Source: a bacterium (lineage in GTDB: Bacteria > Patescibacteriota > Minisyncoccia > Moranbacterales > UBA9337). From it: DNA of 40,462 nt. The position numbers and the translations under genes were made by a program. The stretch lies in the NCBI GenBank assembly GCA_021159185.1, contig JAGGSH010000034.1:1-40462 (forward strand). Direction: 5' to 3'. The notes under the pieces were generated by a model. That model was given only the letters and a program-made list of their open reading frames with translations. It did no database searches and was not told the DNA's origin. The first letter of the stretch is position 1. Every line of letters starts with the position of its first letter. Positions 7,594 to 15,523 of the stretch are shown one piece after another.

Positions 7594-8691
7594 ATGAGAA
7601 TTGCTTTAGTCCATGATTATTTAGTCCAATACGGCGGAGCGGAAAGAGTGCTGGAGTGTTTTGTTGAATTATTTCCTTACGCTCCCATTTATACCATCGT
7701 ATATGATAAAAAGTTGATGCATGGAGTGCTGGAGGGCAAAGATATTCGCGTTTCATTCCTTCAAAGATTTCCATTGGCGCGAAAAAATCACCGCATCTTC
7801 CCCTTGTTTATGCCATTAGCGGTTGAGCAGTTTGATTTTTCCAAGTATGATATAGTGCTTTCTGATTCAGCCAGTTATGCCAAGGGGATTATTACCGGTC
7901 CGGAGACTTTGCATATCTGTTATATGCACACGCCTATGCGCTACGCCTGGGATGATTGCCAAAAGTATACCGAGGATTTCGGATTTCCAAAGATAGTAAA
8001 AAAAGTAATTCCCTTCGCTATGAATTATATCCGCCTTTGGGATAAAGCCAGCGCCGACAGGGTGGATAAATTTATTGCCAACTCTAATTTTGTCGCCAAA
8101 AGGATTAAAAAATATTACCGCAAAGATTCAATAGTGATTAACCCTCCCGTGGCAACCGACAAATTTTACATAAGCAAAAAAAGAAAAAATTACTTTTTAA
8201 TCGTGGGGCGGTTGATTGCCTACAAGCGCCATGATATTGCCATTGAAGCTTTTAATAAATTGGGATTGCCGCTTAAAATTATCGGGCGCGGACCGGAAAT
8301 GAAAAGGCTTAAAAAAATGGCCAAGCCTAATATTGAATTTTTAGAGAGAGTTTCCGATGAAGAGCTTCCCAGATATTACGCCGAGTGTCGAGCTTTCATT
8401 TTTCCCCAAGAAGAAGATTTTGGAATAGTGGCCATAGAAGCGCTGGCTTCCGGACGGCCGTTAATCGCTTACCGCGGAGGAGATATTCCGGAACATATAG
8501 AAGAAGGAAAAACTGGAATATTTTTTGAAAAACAAACTGCGGAAGATATAATAAAAGCGGTTAGGAAATTTTGCGAAGATAACTGCGGCGATCCTGAATA
8601 TATCCGTTCCCAGTCGCTTAAATTTGACAGGGAGATTTTTAAAAGTAGAATAAAGAAATACATAAAAAAAGAATTAAAAGCATGGAATTAA
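7594..8691 (+). CDS. GT4 glycosyltransferase, WbaZ-like (mannosyltransferase-type)
   Basis: 365 aa from the ATG at 7594; the longer frame from 7504 adds 30 residues lying in the terminator and promoter and is rejected. The N-terminus MRIALVHDYLVQYGGAERVL is typical of WbaZ-type GT4 enzymes. ICYMHTPMRYAWDDCQKY near 110 is also typical. The donor domain carries FLIVGRLIAYKRHDIAIEAF and, near residue 275, FPQEEDFGIVAIEALASGRP with the E-x7-E motif (E of EDFG and E of EALA). It likely adds a sugar (mannose in characterised relatives) to a lipid-linked oligosaccharide. Its end overlaps the Wzz-like gene by 10 nt, so they are probably co-transcribed. Confidence 0.92.
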   Translation: MRIALVHDYLVQYGGAERVLECFVELFPYAPIYTIVYDKKLMHGVLEGKDIRVSFLQRFPLARKNHRIFPLFMPLAVEQFDFSKYDIVLSDSASYAKGIITGPETLHICYMHTPMRYAWDDCQKYTEDFGFPKIVKKVIPFAMNYIRLWDKASADRVDKFIANSNFVAKRIKKYYRKDSIVINPPVATDKFYISKKRKNYFLIVGRLIAYKRHDIAIEAFNKLGLPLKIIGRGPEMKRLKKMAKPNIEFLERVSDEELPRYYAECRAFIFPQEEDFGIVAIEALASGRPLIAYRGGDIPEHIEEGKTGIFFEKQTAEDIIKAVRKFCEDNCGDPEYIRSQSLKFDREIFKSRIKKYIKKELKAWN

Positions 8692-9263
8692 AAGAATATA
8701 TTGCGATTTTCAAAAAACATTTTGCCCTTTTCTTGTTAACGGCGATATTGTCCGCGGCGGCAATTATTGTTTCTCAGGCGTTGAGACCCTCCAGTTGCAA
8801 AGTTTCACTGGCTTTAAACATAACGCGCGGCGGTTTTTTAAAAACCGATGATTATAGGTATGACGACTTTTACCGACTTCAAGCGGATGAGCGGTTTGCC
8901 GATACGGTTGCCCGCTGGATAACTCTGCCTGGAATTACAGCGGATATTTACGACGAAGCCGGCGTTAACGGAAATAAGAAATTTAAAGCTAAGCGCCTTT
9001 CATCTCAAATAGTTGAAATCGTTTATACTGCTTCTGACGCGGAAACGGCGCGAAAATTATCCGATGCCGTGGTTAAGGTTTTAAATAGGGAAACAGAAAA
9101 ATTAAATGAGCCTCAAAAAAATGAGGCTTGGTTTAAAATTTTGGGAAGCCGTCCAATTATAATCGGGCATGAGCCTGACTGGAGAAAAACGGCGCTGATT
9201 GGAATGCTAATTGGAATTTTTTTGGGATTTTGGGCGGCGCTTATTAAACATTACTTAGAATGA
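8682..9263 (+). CDS. Wzz-like polysaccharide chain-length determinant, short
   Basis: 193 aa. It starts MELKEYIAIFKKHFALFLLT, the typical cytoplasmic lead-in and first membrane helix (about 15-33) of Wzz/PCP proteins, and ends with a second helix (ALIGMLIGIFLGFWAALIKH). Between them lies a [13 protein letters not shown] domain with RADERFADTVARWI-like and ASDAETARKLSDAV segments. PCP proteins control polymer length with Wzy-type polymerases. The domain is shorter than in typical Wzz (about 300 aa) and no kinase domain follows. It overlaps the preceding gene by 10 nt and the next by an ATGA, so translational coupling is likely. Confidence 0.8.
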   Translation: MELKEYIAIFKKHFALFLLTAILSAAAIIVSQALRPSSCKVSLALNITRGGFLKTDDYRYDDFYRLQADERFADTVARWITLPGITADIYDEAGVNGNKKFKAKRLSSQIVEIVYTASDAETARKLSDAVVKVLNRETEKLNEPQKNEAWFKILGSRPIIIGHEPDWRKTALIGMLIGIFLGFWAALIKHYLE

Positions 9264-10417
9264 GAATCGGAATAGATGCCAGATGTCTAATGGACGGAAG
9301 GAGGACAGGAGTAGAGGAATACACGATTAACCTCTTAAAGGGTTTGTTTTGCCAAGATAATGAAAATGAATATATCCTTTTTCTTAATTCTTTTAAAAAG
9401 ATTAACGCCGATTTAAGTTGGCTGGAAAAATATCCTAATGTTAAATTAAAAAATTTTCGTTTTCCCAATAAACTTCTTAGTTTATTTTTTTGGTATTGGC
9501 ATTGGCCTAAAATTGATAAATTGCTGGGCGGGGTGGATGTGTTTTTTATGCCTAATATTAGTTTTGCCGCGGTGTCGGATAAAGCCAGGCTGGTTCTGAC
9601 TGTCCATGATCTTTCTTTTAAACATTGCTCTGAAACTTTTTCGTGGAAAAGGAAATTATGGCATTTCTTTATTAACCCCAAAGAATTAATTCAAAGAGCG
9701 GATAAAATAACAACTATTTCTAATTCTACTAAAAATGACTTGGTTGATTTTTACGGCGTTAATGAAAAAAAAATAACGGTAATTTACAACGGAATATCAA
9801 ATGAGTTCAGCGTGATTAATCGCAACAATTTAAAATTAATTCAAATAAAAGAAAAGTATAAATTGCCTTATAGATTTATTTTATTTTTGGGCGTTATTGA
9901 GCCGCGCAAAAACATCATCGGACTAATCAGGGCTTATAATATTTTAAGAAAAGTAGAAGGAGGCAGATTGGGTGAATATAAATTGGTGATTGCCGGAGCT
10001 GAAGGATGGAAATCCAAGCGAATATTTTCTGAAATTGAAAAATCTCCTTTCCGGCGCGATATAATTTTCGTCGGGACTGTCAACAGCAAAGACAAGTCCG
10101 CTTTTTATAACCTAGCTTCTATTTTTGTTTATCCTTCTTTTTTTGAAGGATTCGGTTTTCCCCCTTTGGAAGCCATGAAATGCGGCGTTCCTGTTATAAC
10201 TTCCAACGTTTCTTCCTTGCCTGAAATAGTTGGAGAGGCCGGAATTTTAGTTGATCCGGACAAGCCGGATGAAATTTACCAGGCGATAAGCGGCATTTTA
10301 CTAAACAAAAAATTGCGGAAAAATTTAATAGAAAAAGGATTAAGACAATTTGAAAAATTTAATTGGGGAAAAGCGGCTAAGGAATTCTTAGCGGTTTTGG
10401 ATGATATGAATCACTAA
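9260..10417 (+). CDS. GT4 glycosyltransferase
   Basis: 385 aa. The N-terminus MRIGIDARCLMDGRRTGVEE followed by Y is the standard GT4 acceptor-domain start (GIDAR and TGVEEY). Further motifs: LTVHDLSFKHCSETF near 115, YNGISNEF near 175, ILFLGVIEPRKNIIGLIRAY near 215, and YPSFFEGFGFPPLEAMKCGV near 295 with both glutamates of the donor-binding E-x7-E motif. All GT4 signatures are intact. The start overlaps the Wzz-like stop (ATGA). The stop codon TAA (10415-10417) lies within the first CTAATC of a repeat, so the repeat supplies the end of the gene. Donor sugar unknown. Confidence 0.93.
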   Translation: MRIGIDARCLMDGRRTGVEEYTINLLKGLFCQDNENEYILFLNSFKKINADLSWLEKYPNVKLKNFRFPNKLLSLFFWYWHWPKIDKLLGGVDVFFMPNISFAAVSDKARLVLTVHDLSFKHCSETFSWKRKLWHFFINPKELIQRADKITTISNSTKNDLVDFYGVNEKKITVIYNGISNEFSVINRNNLKLIQIKEKYKLPYRFILFLGVIEPRKNIIGLIRAYNILRKVEGGRLGEYKLVIAGAEGWKSKRIFSEIEKSPFRRDIIFVGTVNSKDKSAFYNLASIFVYPSFFEGFGFPPLEAMKCGVPVITSNVSSLPEIVGEAGILVDPDKPDEIYQAISGILLNKKLRKNLIEKGLRQFEKFNWGKAAKEFLAVLDDMNH

Positions 10418-10492
10418 TCAACACGAATTTATCACAAATTATCACGAAAATTAATTACCACTAGTTTACGATCGTAAGCTAGTGGTAATTAG
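10414..10492. repeat. CTAATC/CACGAA repeat carrying a 34-nt hairpin
   Basis: Begins CTAATCAACACGAATTTATC and ends GGTAATTAG, like the element at 5176-5262. Its second half is a near-perfect palindrome at 10455-10488: TTACCACTAGTTTACGAT pairs with its reverse complement with one G-T pair. It overlaps the stop codon of the upstream gene. The hairpin could act as a transcriptional attenuator, but no U-run follows. Confidence 0.8.
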
Positions 10493-10505
10493 AAAATAAA
10501 GCGCA

Positions 10506-11333
10506 ATGAAAGAAAATCTTATTTACTCTAAAAATAAATTTAAGTTGCTGGGTATCAGAATTGATAATTTATCAAAAGAGGAAACACTTAAAAAAGTCAA
10601 GCGCTTTTTAGGCGGAAAGAAATTTTGCCAAATCGCGACTGTTAATCCTGAATTTATTTTATTGGCGCGAGAAGATAAAGAATTTAAAAAAATATTAAAT
10701 AGCTGTGATTTAAATATTGCGGACGGATTTGGGATAAAACTGGCTTTTTGGAAATCAGGAAAAAATTTAAAATCCAGAATCGCGGGAATTGATTTAACGC
10801 TGGAAATATTAAAAATCGCCAGCCAAAATAATTACAACATTTTTTTAGCGGCCAATAAAAACGGCTTAAGCGGTTGGCAAGAAACCCGCGCCGCGATTTT
10901 AGCAATCTATCCCAATTTAAAAATCAACGGCGCTGATTTAAGTCCACAATCTGTCATTCCCGCGCAGGCGGGAATCCAGAAAAATAAACAAAATTTAATT
11001 AAAAATCTAGATTCCCGCCGGAGTTTATCCGCCAAATTGGCAGACGGGAATGACATAAATAATATTTATAATTACGATATATTATTCTGCAATTTCGGCG
11101 CGCCATATCAGGAAAAGTTTATTAATTCGCTGAAAAATGGTAACATAAAGCTGGCTATGGGAGTGGGTGGCAGTTTTGATTTCATCACGGGAAAGATTAG
11201 GCGCGCGCCGCTTTGGATAAGAAATATCGGGCTGGAATGGCTGTGGCGTCTAATCCTACAACCAAAAAGATTTAAAAGAATTTTTAATTCGGTAATTGTT
11301 TTTTTGTGGAAAGTGGTATTTAAAAAGTTATGA
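10506..11333 (+). CDS. WecG/TagA/CpsF-family glycosyltransferase with repeat-derived insertion
   Basis: 275 aa. The family transfers N-acetylmannosaminuronic acid, N-acetylmannosamine or similar sugars to lipid-linked intermediates. Signatures: LLGIRIDNLSKEETLKKVKR, QIATVNPEFILLAREDKEFK, LNIADGFGIKLAF (catalytic-type Asp near 77), NFGAPYQEKFI near 195, and AMGVGGSFDFITGKIRRAPL then WIRNIGLEWLWRL near 220-245. Between residues about 150 and 184 the chain contains SVIPAQAGIQ and LDSRRSLSAKLADGND, translated from the repeat at 10952-11056; this replaces the usual short linker between the LFLLGG-like half (here IFLAANKNG) and the NFG motif. The frame stays open, so the protein may remain functional. 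The stop overlaps gltX by ATGA. Confidence 0.92.
   Translation: MKENLIYSKNKFKLLGIRIDNLSKEETLKKVKRFLGGKKFCQIATVNPEFILLAREDKEFKKILNSCDLNIADGFGIKLAFWKSGKNLKSRIAGIDLTLEILKIASQNNYNIFLAANKNGLSGWQETRAAILAIYPNLKINGADLSPQSVIPAQAGIQKNKQNLIKNLDSRRSLSAKLADGNDINNIYNYDILFCNFGAPYQEKFINSLKNGNIKLAMGVGGSFDFITGKIRRAPLWIRNIGLEWLWRLILQPKRFKRIFNSVIVFLWKVVFKKL
10952..11056. repeat. dRS3-like inverted repeat inside the WecG/TagA gene
   Basis: Starts GTCATTCCCGCGCAGGCG and ends CAGACGGGAATGACAT, the two arms enclosing an AT-rich centre (AAAATAAACAAAATTTAATT). Translated in frame. Confidence 0.9.
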
Positions 11334-12934
11334 AAAATAATAAACCAATTCGCGTTAGATTTGCTCCGTCGCCGACGGGCGAGCTACATATCGGGGGATT
11401 GAGAACAGCCCTGACTGATTTTTTGTTCGCCAGAAAAAACGGCGGTAAATTTATTTTGCGTATTGAGGATACTGACCAAAAGCGTTTCGTGAAAGGGTCA
11501 GTGGAAAGAATTATTAGGTCCTTAAAATGGGCGGGGATTGAGATTGATGAAGGAGTAACCTTGCGAAAAATCCAAAATCCAAAATTACAAATCCCAAATA
11601 AATCCAAAATTTTAAATTCCAAATCTCAAAAAAATAAAATACGCGATACGCGATACGCGATACGCGAGTTTGGTGATTATGGACCGTATACGCAGTCTAA
11701 ACGATTGGATATTTATAAAAAATATGTTCAGAAATTGCTTGACGAGGGCAAAGCTTATTATTGCTTTTGTTCTTCGGAAAGGCTGAATGAAATGCGAAAA
11801 GAGCAACAAAAAAACAAGCAAGCGCCAAAATATGACAGGCATTGTTTGAGATTATCCCGAAAAGAAATTGAGGAAAAAATAAAAAACGGCGCAAAATATA
11901 CGGTGCGGTTTAAAATTCCCGAAGGAAAAACTGTTTTTGAGGATTTGGTTTACGGAAAAATTGAAGTGGACAATTCCACCTTGGACGACCAGATAATTTT
12001 AAAAGCGGATGGTTTTCCCACCTATCATTTAGCGGTAGTAGTGGATGATTATCTAATGAAAATTTCCCATATTTTTCGGGGAGCGGAATGGCTATCCAGC
12101 ACGCCCAAGCACATTTTATTATATAAGGCGTTCGGCTGGGAAAAGAACGCGCCGCGCTTTTGCCATATGCCTAATATCCTTAATAAAAGCCGCAAAAAAC
12201 TCTCTAAGCGGGAGGGAAGCGTAAGCGTGGAAGATTTTCGGCGGCAAGGCTATCCGCCTCAAGCCATTGTTAATTTTATAGCATTGCTGGGATGGAACCC
12301 AAAAACGGAACAAGAAATTTTTACCATGCGGGAATTAATTGACCAATTTGCCATTGAAAAAATAAATAAGGCTGGGGGAGTGTTTGATATAGACCGTCTT
12401 AATTGGATTAGTACGCAACATATAAAAAAAATGCCGCTAGACAAGCTATATAAAAACGCGCTGCCTTTCTTAGAAAAAAAAGAATTTTATAAAACATGGA
12501 ATATAGAGCATAAAATATGGGACGATAAGAGAAAAGAAAAATATGTTAAAAAGGTATTATCAATAGAGCAGGAACGGCTGGAAAAATTTTCGCAAGCAGG
12601 AGAGAGTAACCAGTTTTTTTTCAAAAGCAATGTTAAAGCAGTGGCTGATGATATGCGCTGGAAAGATTCAAGCGATGAAGACACTAAAAAGTATTTAGAA
12701 AAAGCCCGGCGCGTTTTAGAAAATATTTCCGAAAGAAATTGGACGAAAGAAAATTTGGAGAGAATATTGTTAAAAATCGCGGGAGAAAATAGGGGAGACC
12801 TGCTTTTCCCTTTGCGCGCGGCCTTAACCGGACAAAAAAAATCGCCTTCGCCGTTTGAAGTAGCGTGGGTTTTAGGAAAGGGAGAGACGATTAGGAGAGT
12901 TAATTCCGCGATAAAATTGTTTTCCAAATTATAA
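11330..12934 (+). CDS. gltX: Glutamyl-tRNA synthetase with repeat-derived insertion
   Basis: 534 aa class I synthetase that charges tRNA with glutamate. The HIGH-type motif is in RFAPSPTGELHIGGLRTALT (about residues 10-29); the KMSKS-type motif is KKLSKREGSVS near 290. FILRIEDTDQKRFV and VDDYLMKISHIFRGAEWLSS are also diagnostic. Between IEIDEGV (about residue 75) and YGPYTQSKRLD the family normally has a short segment; here about 40 extra residues (RKIQNPKLQIPNKSKILNSK onward) come from heptamer repeats at 11567-11667. The site is a surface loop before the tRNA-acceptor-binding segment, so activity may persist. The start overlaps the preceding stop by ATGA. Whether it is discriminating or also makes Glu-tRNA(Gln) cannot be told here. 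Confidence 0.97.
   Translation: MKNNKPIRVRFAPSPTGELHIGGLRTALTDFLFARKNGGKFILRIEDTDQKRFVKGSVERIIRSLKWAGIEIDEGVTLRKIQNPKLQIPNKSKILNSKSQKNKIRDTRYAIREFGDYGPYTQSKRLDIYKKYVQKLLDEGKAYYCFCSSERLNEMRKEQQKNKQAPKYDRHCLRLSRKEIEEKIKNGAKYTVRFKIPEGKTVFEDLVYGKIEVDNSTLDDQIILKADGFPTYHLAVVVDDYLMKISHIFRGAEWLSSTPKHILLYKAFGWEKNAPRFCHMPNILNKSRKKLSKREGSVSVEDFRRQGYPPQAIVNFIALLGWNPKTEQEIFTMRELIDQFAIEKINKAGGVFDIDRLNWISTQHIKKMPLDKLYKNALPFLEKKEFYKTWNIEHKIWDDKRKEKYVKKVLSIEQERLEKFSQAGESNQFFFKSNVKAVADDMRWKDSSDEDTKKYLEKARRVLENISERNWTKENLERILLKIAGENRGDLLFPLRAALTGQKKSPSPFEVAWVLGKGETIRRVNSAIKLFSKL
11567..11667. repeat. Two heptamer arrays inside gltX
   Basis: The first part (from 11567) is a degenerate series of seven-base units, AAAATCC, AAAATCC, AAAATTA, CAAATCC and so on. 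The second (11640-11667) is exactly four copies of TACGCGA. Both are translated without breaking the frame. Confidence 0.9.
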
Positions 12935-12978
12935 AATTTGAATGTAAAAAGTCCTGGCATTATTTACAATTTCACTTT

Positions 12979-13126
12979 ATGTCATTCCGGAATTTTTTCT
13001 GGAGCGACAGCGGAAGAAAAAATATCCGGAATCTGGGTTAATTAAAATCCTAAAGTTTGAGATAAATGAAAGCATAGATTCCGGATATTTTCTCCGTTGC
13101 TACTCCGAAAATTCTGGAATGACATA
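12979..13126. repeat. Complete dRS3-like inverted repeat element
   Basis: Starts ATGTCATTCCGGAATTTTTT and ends ATTCTGGAATGACATA. Arms of about 50 nt contain ATATCCGGAATCT and its inverse. It fills the gltX to C39-peptidase gap and ends 8 nt before the next ATG; TATAAC next to its end may act as a -10 box. Confidence 0.85.
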
Positions 13127-13134
13127 TAACAAGC

Positions 13135-14505
13135 ATGAAAAAAACAGATAACAAAATAAATTTTTTAAGTCATCCAATTTTTACGCTAACGGTTATTTTA
13201 GTGGTTATATTTTTTGGAACGACAAGTGCTAAAGGATCTTATTGTGATTCCATAACAGAAAGCTTTGAAAAGAAAAAATGCAAATGCAATTTAATAGATG
13301 ATATGCAAAAAAGAGAAAAATGCATGCAAGATTTATTGGAAGAAATGGATGAAAAAAAGAAAACTTATAAAAAATTACAGGAGCTTAAAAAAAAGCAAGG
13401 AGCTAACCTAAGTGATCAAATTTCTGCGCTGAATTCTGACATAGGAGAAATAGAATCAGATATCAACGCGAATAAATTTAAAATAAACGACCTTAATGAT
13501 CAAATCAGAAAAGTTGAAAGCGCCATAAAAAAGAAAGAAAAATTAATTCAAGCGCAAAAAAAAGTGTTGGCGGGAATGATAAGAGTTTATAGCGAGCATA
13601 GCCAAGACGACAATCTTATAGCTTCAATTTTAAATAACGAAGGGTTGTCCAGTTTTATGATAAAAAAGGATAGAATTGCCCAGACGGGAGATAATGTGAA
13701 AAATATGCTAAGCAGTCTGAAGGCGCTTAAAAATAATTTAAAAGAGGATCGCGCGCTATTGGAGTCGCAAAAAGCCAAATTAGTTGATGTGCATTATGAA
13801 TTAGAGGAAAAAGGATCTTACTTGGAAAGCAATCGGAGACAGAAAAAAACATTGCTTAGCCAGACACAAGGAGAAGAAAGCAAATATAAAAAACTTTTGG
13901 AAAGAGTAGAGGAGCAGAAGCAGCAATTATTAGGAGATATTGATGAGTTATATAGCGCTAACAGCGAAGAAATCAGCGCTTTAGTTAAAAGCTTGAAAAA
14001 ACCGACTTCCGGTTTGGCTTCAAGAAGCTGGTATTATTCCCAAAAAGATTCACGGTGGGGGAGCCGCAGAATCGGGCAATCATCGTCATTGTTAAAAGAT
14101 TATGGATGCGCCATTACTTCGGTAGCGATGGTGTTCACTTATCATGGAGAAAGTATAAGCCCCAGAACTTTAGCTAAACAGCCGATATTTTATTGGGATC
14201 TGATTAAATGGCCGGCCACATGGAGAAGTCTTAAACTGGCAACTAATACTAATCATTCCGGAATCAGTTGGAGTAAGGTGGATAAAGAACTTGATAAAGA
14301 AAATCCGGTTATTGTTTTTATCCGCGCCGGAAATAAAGGCGGACATTATGTCGTAATTCATCACAAGAAAAAAGGGAAATATATAGTTCATGACCCTTAC
14401 TGGGGCGCTAATATTTATCTGGACTCGTCAATGAAACTTTTGTCTAAATTGTATGGCGTTTCTATATCAAAAAGGTCTATTAACCAGATGATATTGTATA
14501 AGTAG
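13135..14505 (+). CDS. Secreted coiled-coil protein with C39-like peptidase domain
   Basis: 456 aa. Residues 1-34 form a signal peptide or anchor (HPIFTLTVILVVIFFGTTSA, likely cleavage after AKG). A short Cys-rich stretch follows (CDS...KCKCNL...KCM). Residues about 70-270 are a long charged coiled coil of the type in EnvC/PcsB-like murein-hydrolase regulators. Residues about 295-456 match C39-like cysteine peptidases: SQKDSRWGSRRIGQS, then DYGCAITSVAMVFTYHG with the candidate catalytic Cys, GGHYVVIHHKKKGKYIVHDP with the candidate His and Asp. It probably acts outside the cell on envelope peptides or peptidoglycan cross-links. Target unknown. Start chosen as the first ATG before the signal peptide. 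Confidence 0.82.
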   Translation: MKKTDNKINFLSHPIFTLTVILVVIFFGTTSAKGSYCDSITESFEKKKCKCNLIDDMQKREKCMQDLLEEMDEKKKTYKKLQELKKKQGANLSDQISALNSDIGEIESDINANKFKINDLNDQIRKVESAIKKKEKLIQAQKKVLAGMIRVYSEHSQDDNLIASILNNEGLSSFMIKKDRIAQTGDNVKNMLSSLKALKNNLKEDRALLESQKAKLVDVHYELEEKGSYLESNRRQKKTLLSQTQGEESKYKKLLERVEEQKQQLLGDIDELYSANSEEISALVKSLKKPTSGLASRSWYYSQKDSRWGSRRIGQSSSLLKDYGCAITSVAMVFTYHGESISPRTLAKQPIFYWDLIKWPATWRSLKLATNTNHSGISWSKVDKELDKENPVIVFIRAGNKGGHYVVIHHKKKGKYIVHDPYWGANIYLDSSMKLLSKLYGVSISKRSINQMILYK

Positions 14506-14532
14506 CAGCGGAAAAATTTATCCGGAATCTAG
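14504..14532. repeat. Fragment of a dRS3-like repeat
   Basis: AGCAGCGGAAAAATTTATCC then GGAATCTAG directly after the C39 peptidase stop: a single truncated arm. Confidence 0.6.
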
Positions 14533-14615
14533 TCAGCGATAACTATACTACTTAAACTTTTTCAATATAATAACAATGTCGCAAAAGATACAAAGTGCGA
14601 CACGATGGATATATT

Positions 14616-14664
14616 AAAAAAGCTGTTTCTCTCTTCCTTTTTGGGTTAAAAGAAACAGCTTTAT
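14616..14664 (-). terminator. Intrinsic terminator of the isc operon
   Basis: AAAGCTGTTTCT and AGAAACAGCTTT form a 12-bp stem. Read on the minus strand it is followed by a T run, and lies directly after the stop of the gene at 14668. It may also stop plus-strand transcripts. Confidence 0.85.
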
Positions 14665-14667
14665 TTA

Positions 14668-14949
14668 TTACTCTGCTAATCTCTCCAGAGAACTCTTTCC
14701 TTTTCCCAACCATCTTAACCATCCGCTCCTTTTTTTATACCAGTAGTATGTGTTGCACTTGGCACATCGATGTCCACCAGCTAAATTACCATAAAGAATT
14801 TCCCTTTTTCTTGAATGGCAAATTGGGCAATACGGTGTCATGAAAAAATATATATACAAAAAGCTCACTATACACCAAACTGTAAAAACAATAATGGCAA
14901 TTAATATTGTCCTTCCTGTCCAAAGAGCCACCAAATCAAATTCTGTCAT
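14668..14949 (-). CDS. Small membrane protein with zinc-ribbon-like Cys pairs
   Basis: 93 aa. The ATG is preceded by GCAGGAGGAAATTAGATT, a strong Shine-Dalgarno, and the gene ends at an intrinsic terminator, so it is real. An N-terminal helix (ILIAIIVFTVWCIVSFLYIY, about residues 15-36) is followed by CPIC and CAKC separated by 17 residues, likely binding one zinc ion, then a basic tail rich in Lys, Arg and Trp. It is the last gene of the minus-strand run pseudo-HtrA, iscS, iscU, this gene. The location suggests a link with Fe-S assembly but nothing in the sequence shows it. Family not recognised. Confidence 0.75.
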   Translation of the reverse strand: MTEFDLVALWTGRTILIAIIVFTVWCIVSFLYIYFFMTPYCPICHSRKREILYGNLAGGHRCAKCNTYYWYKKRSGWLRWLGKGKSSLERLAE

Positions 14950-15009
14950 AATCTAATTTCCTCCTGCTAATTTTTTTGTCAAAGTTCTACTATCAACCTA
15001 GCAAACTTT

Positions 15010-15405
15010 TTATTTTTTGCCCAGTCCCCTATCTCGATATTTTTTTATCGCTTTTCGCAGAGCTCCGGTGGCTAATTTTCCGCAGTGCATTTTAGCGGGA
15101 GGCAAACCTTCCAGCTCGTCGGCTAAATCTTGCAAAGTAATTTTTAAAGCTTTGTCCAGCGTTTTATTTTTAGCCATATCGGTCATGGCTGATGAAGTAG
15201 CGATAGCCGCTCCGCAGCCTAAAGTTTCAAACTTAATGTCTTTTATTATTTCCTCCCCCTTCTTATTCTTACTCACTTTAATATAAATACTGATTGAATC
15301 TCCGCAGACAGGATTAATAACAGCTGTTTCAGCGTCGGCGTTTTTTAATTTACCCCAATTATGAGGATGGGTAAAATGTTGAATTACTTTTTTTGAATAT
15401 AACAT
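15010..15405 (-). CDS. iscU: Iron-sulfur cluster scaffold protein (IscU/NifU N-terminal type)
   Basis: 131 aa. Holds nascent Fe-S clusters built with sulfur from the cysteine desulfurase encoded just upstream. The three ligand cysteines are present: Cys34 in NPVCGDSI (with the conserved Asp36), Cys64 in TLGCGAAIATSSAMTD and Cys108 in KMHCGKLA. The N-terminus YSKKVIQHFTHPHNWGKL matches the family. No HscA-binding LPPVK in exact form, but LPPAKMHC is the same segment. Separated from iscS by a dRS3-like repeat (15414-15498), yet in the same orientation and probably the same transcript. No dedicated HscAB, IscA or IscR gene is present nearby. Confidence 0.95.
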   Translation of the reverse strand: MLYSKKVIQHFTHPHNWGKLKNADAETAVINPVCGDSISIYIKVSKNKKGEEIIKDIKFETLGCGAAIATSSAMTDMAKNKTLDKALKITLQDLADELEGLPPAKMHCGKLATGALRKAIKKYRDRGLGKK

Positions 15406-15413
15406 AAAATAGG

Positions 15414-15498
15414 TGTCATTCCCGACTTGATCGGGAATCCATGATAAAACTACTGACTTTAAAAATTACTTTGGATTCCCGCCTGCGCGGGAATGACA
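15414..15498. repeat. dRS3-like inverted repeat between iscS and iscU
   Basis: GTCATTCCCGACTTGATCGG and GATTCCCGCCTGCGCGGGAA form the outer arms around an AT-rich centre. Folded in the mRNA it could protect or limit the downstream iscU message. Confidence 0.88.
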
Positions 15499-15523
15499 AG
15501 TTATGGGAGTTATGAGTGTAAGA

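Noticed and set aside
12487-12960. 157-aa minus-strand open frame within gltX
   Set aside because: Shadow of the gltX C-terminal domain; no family resemblance or ribosome site.
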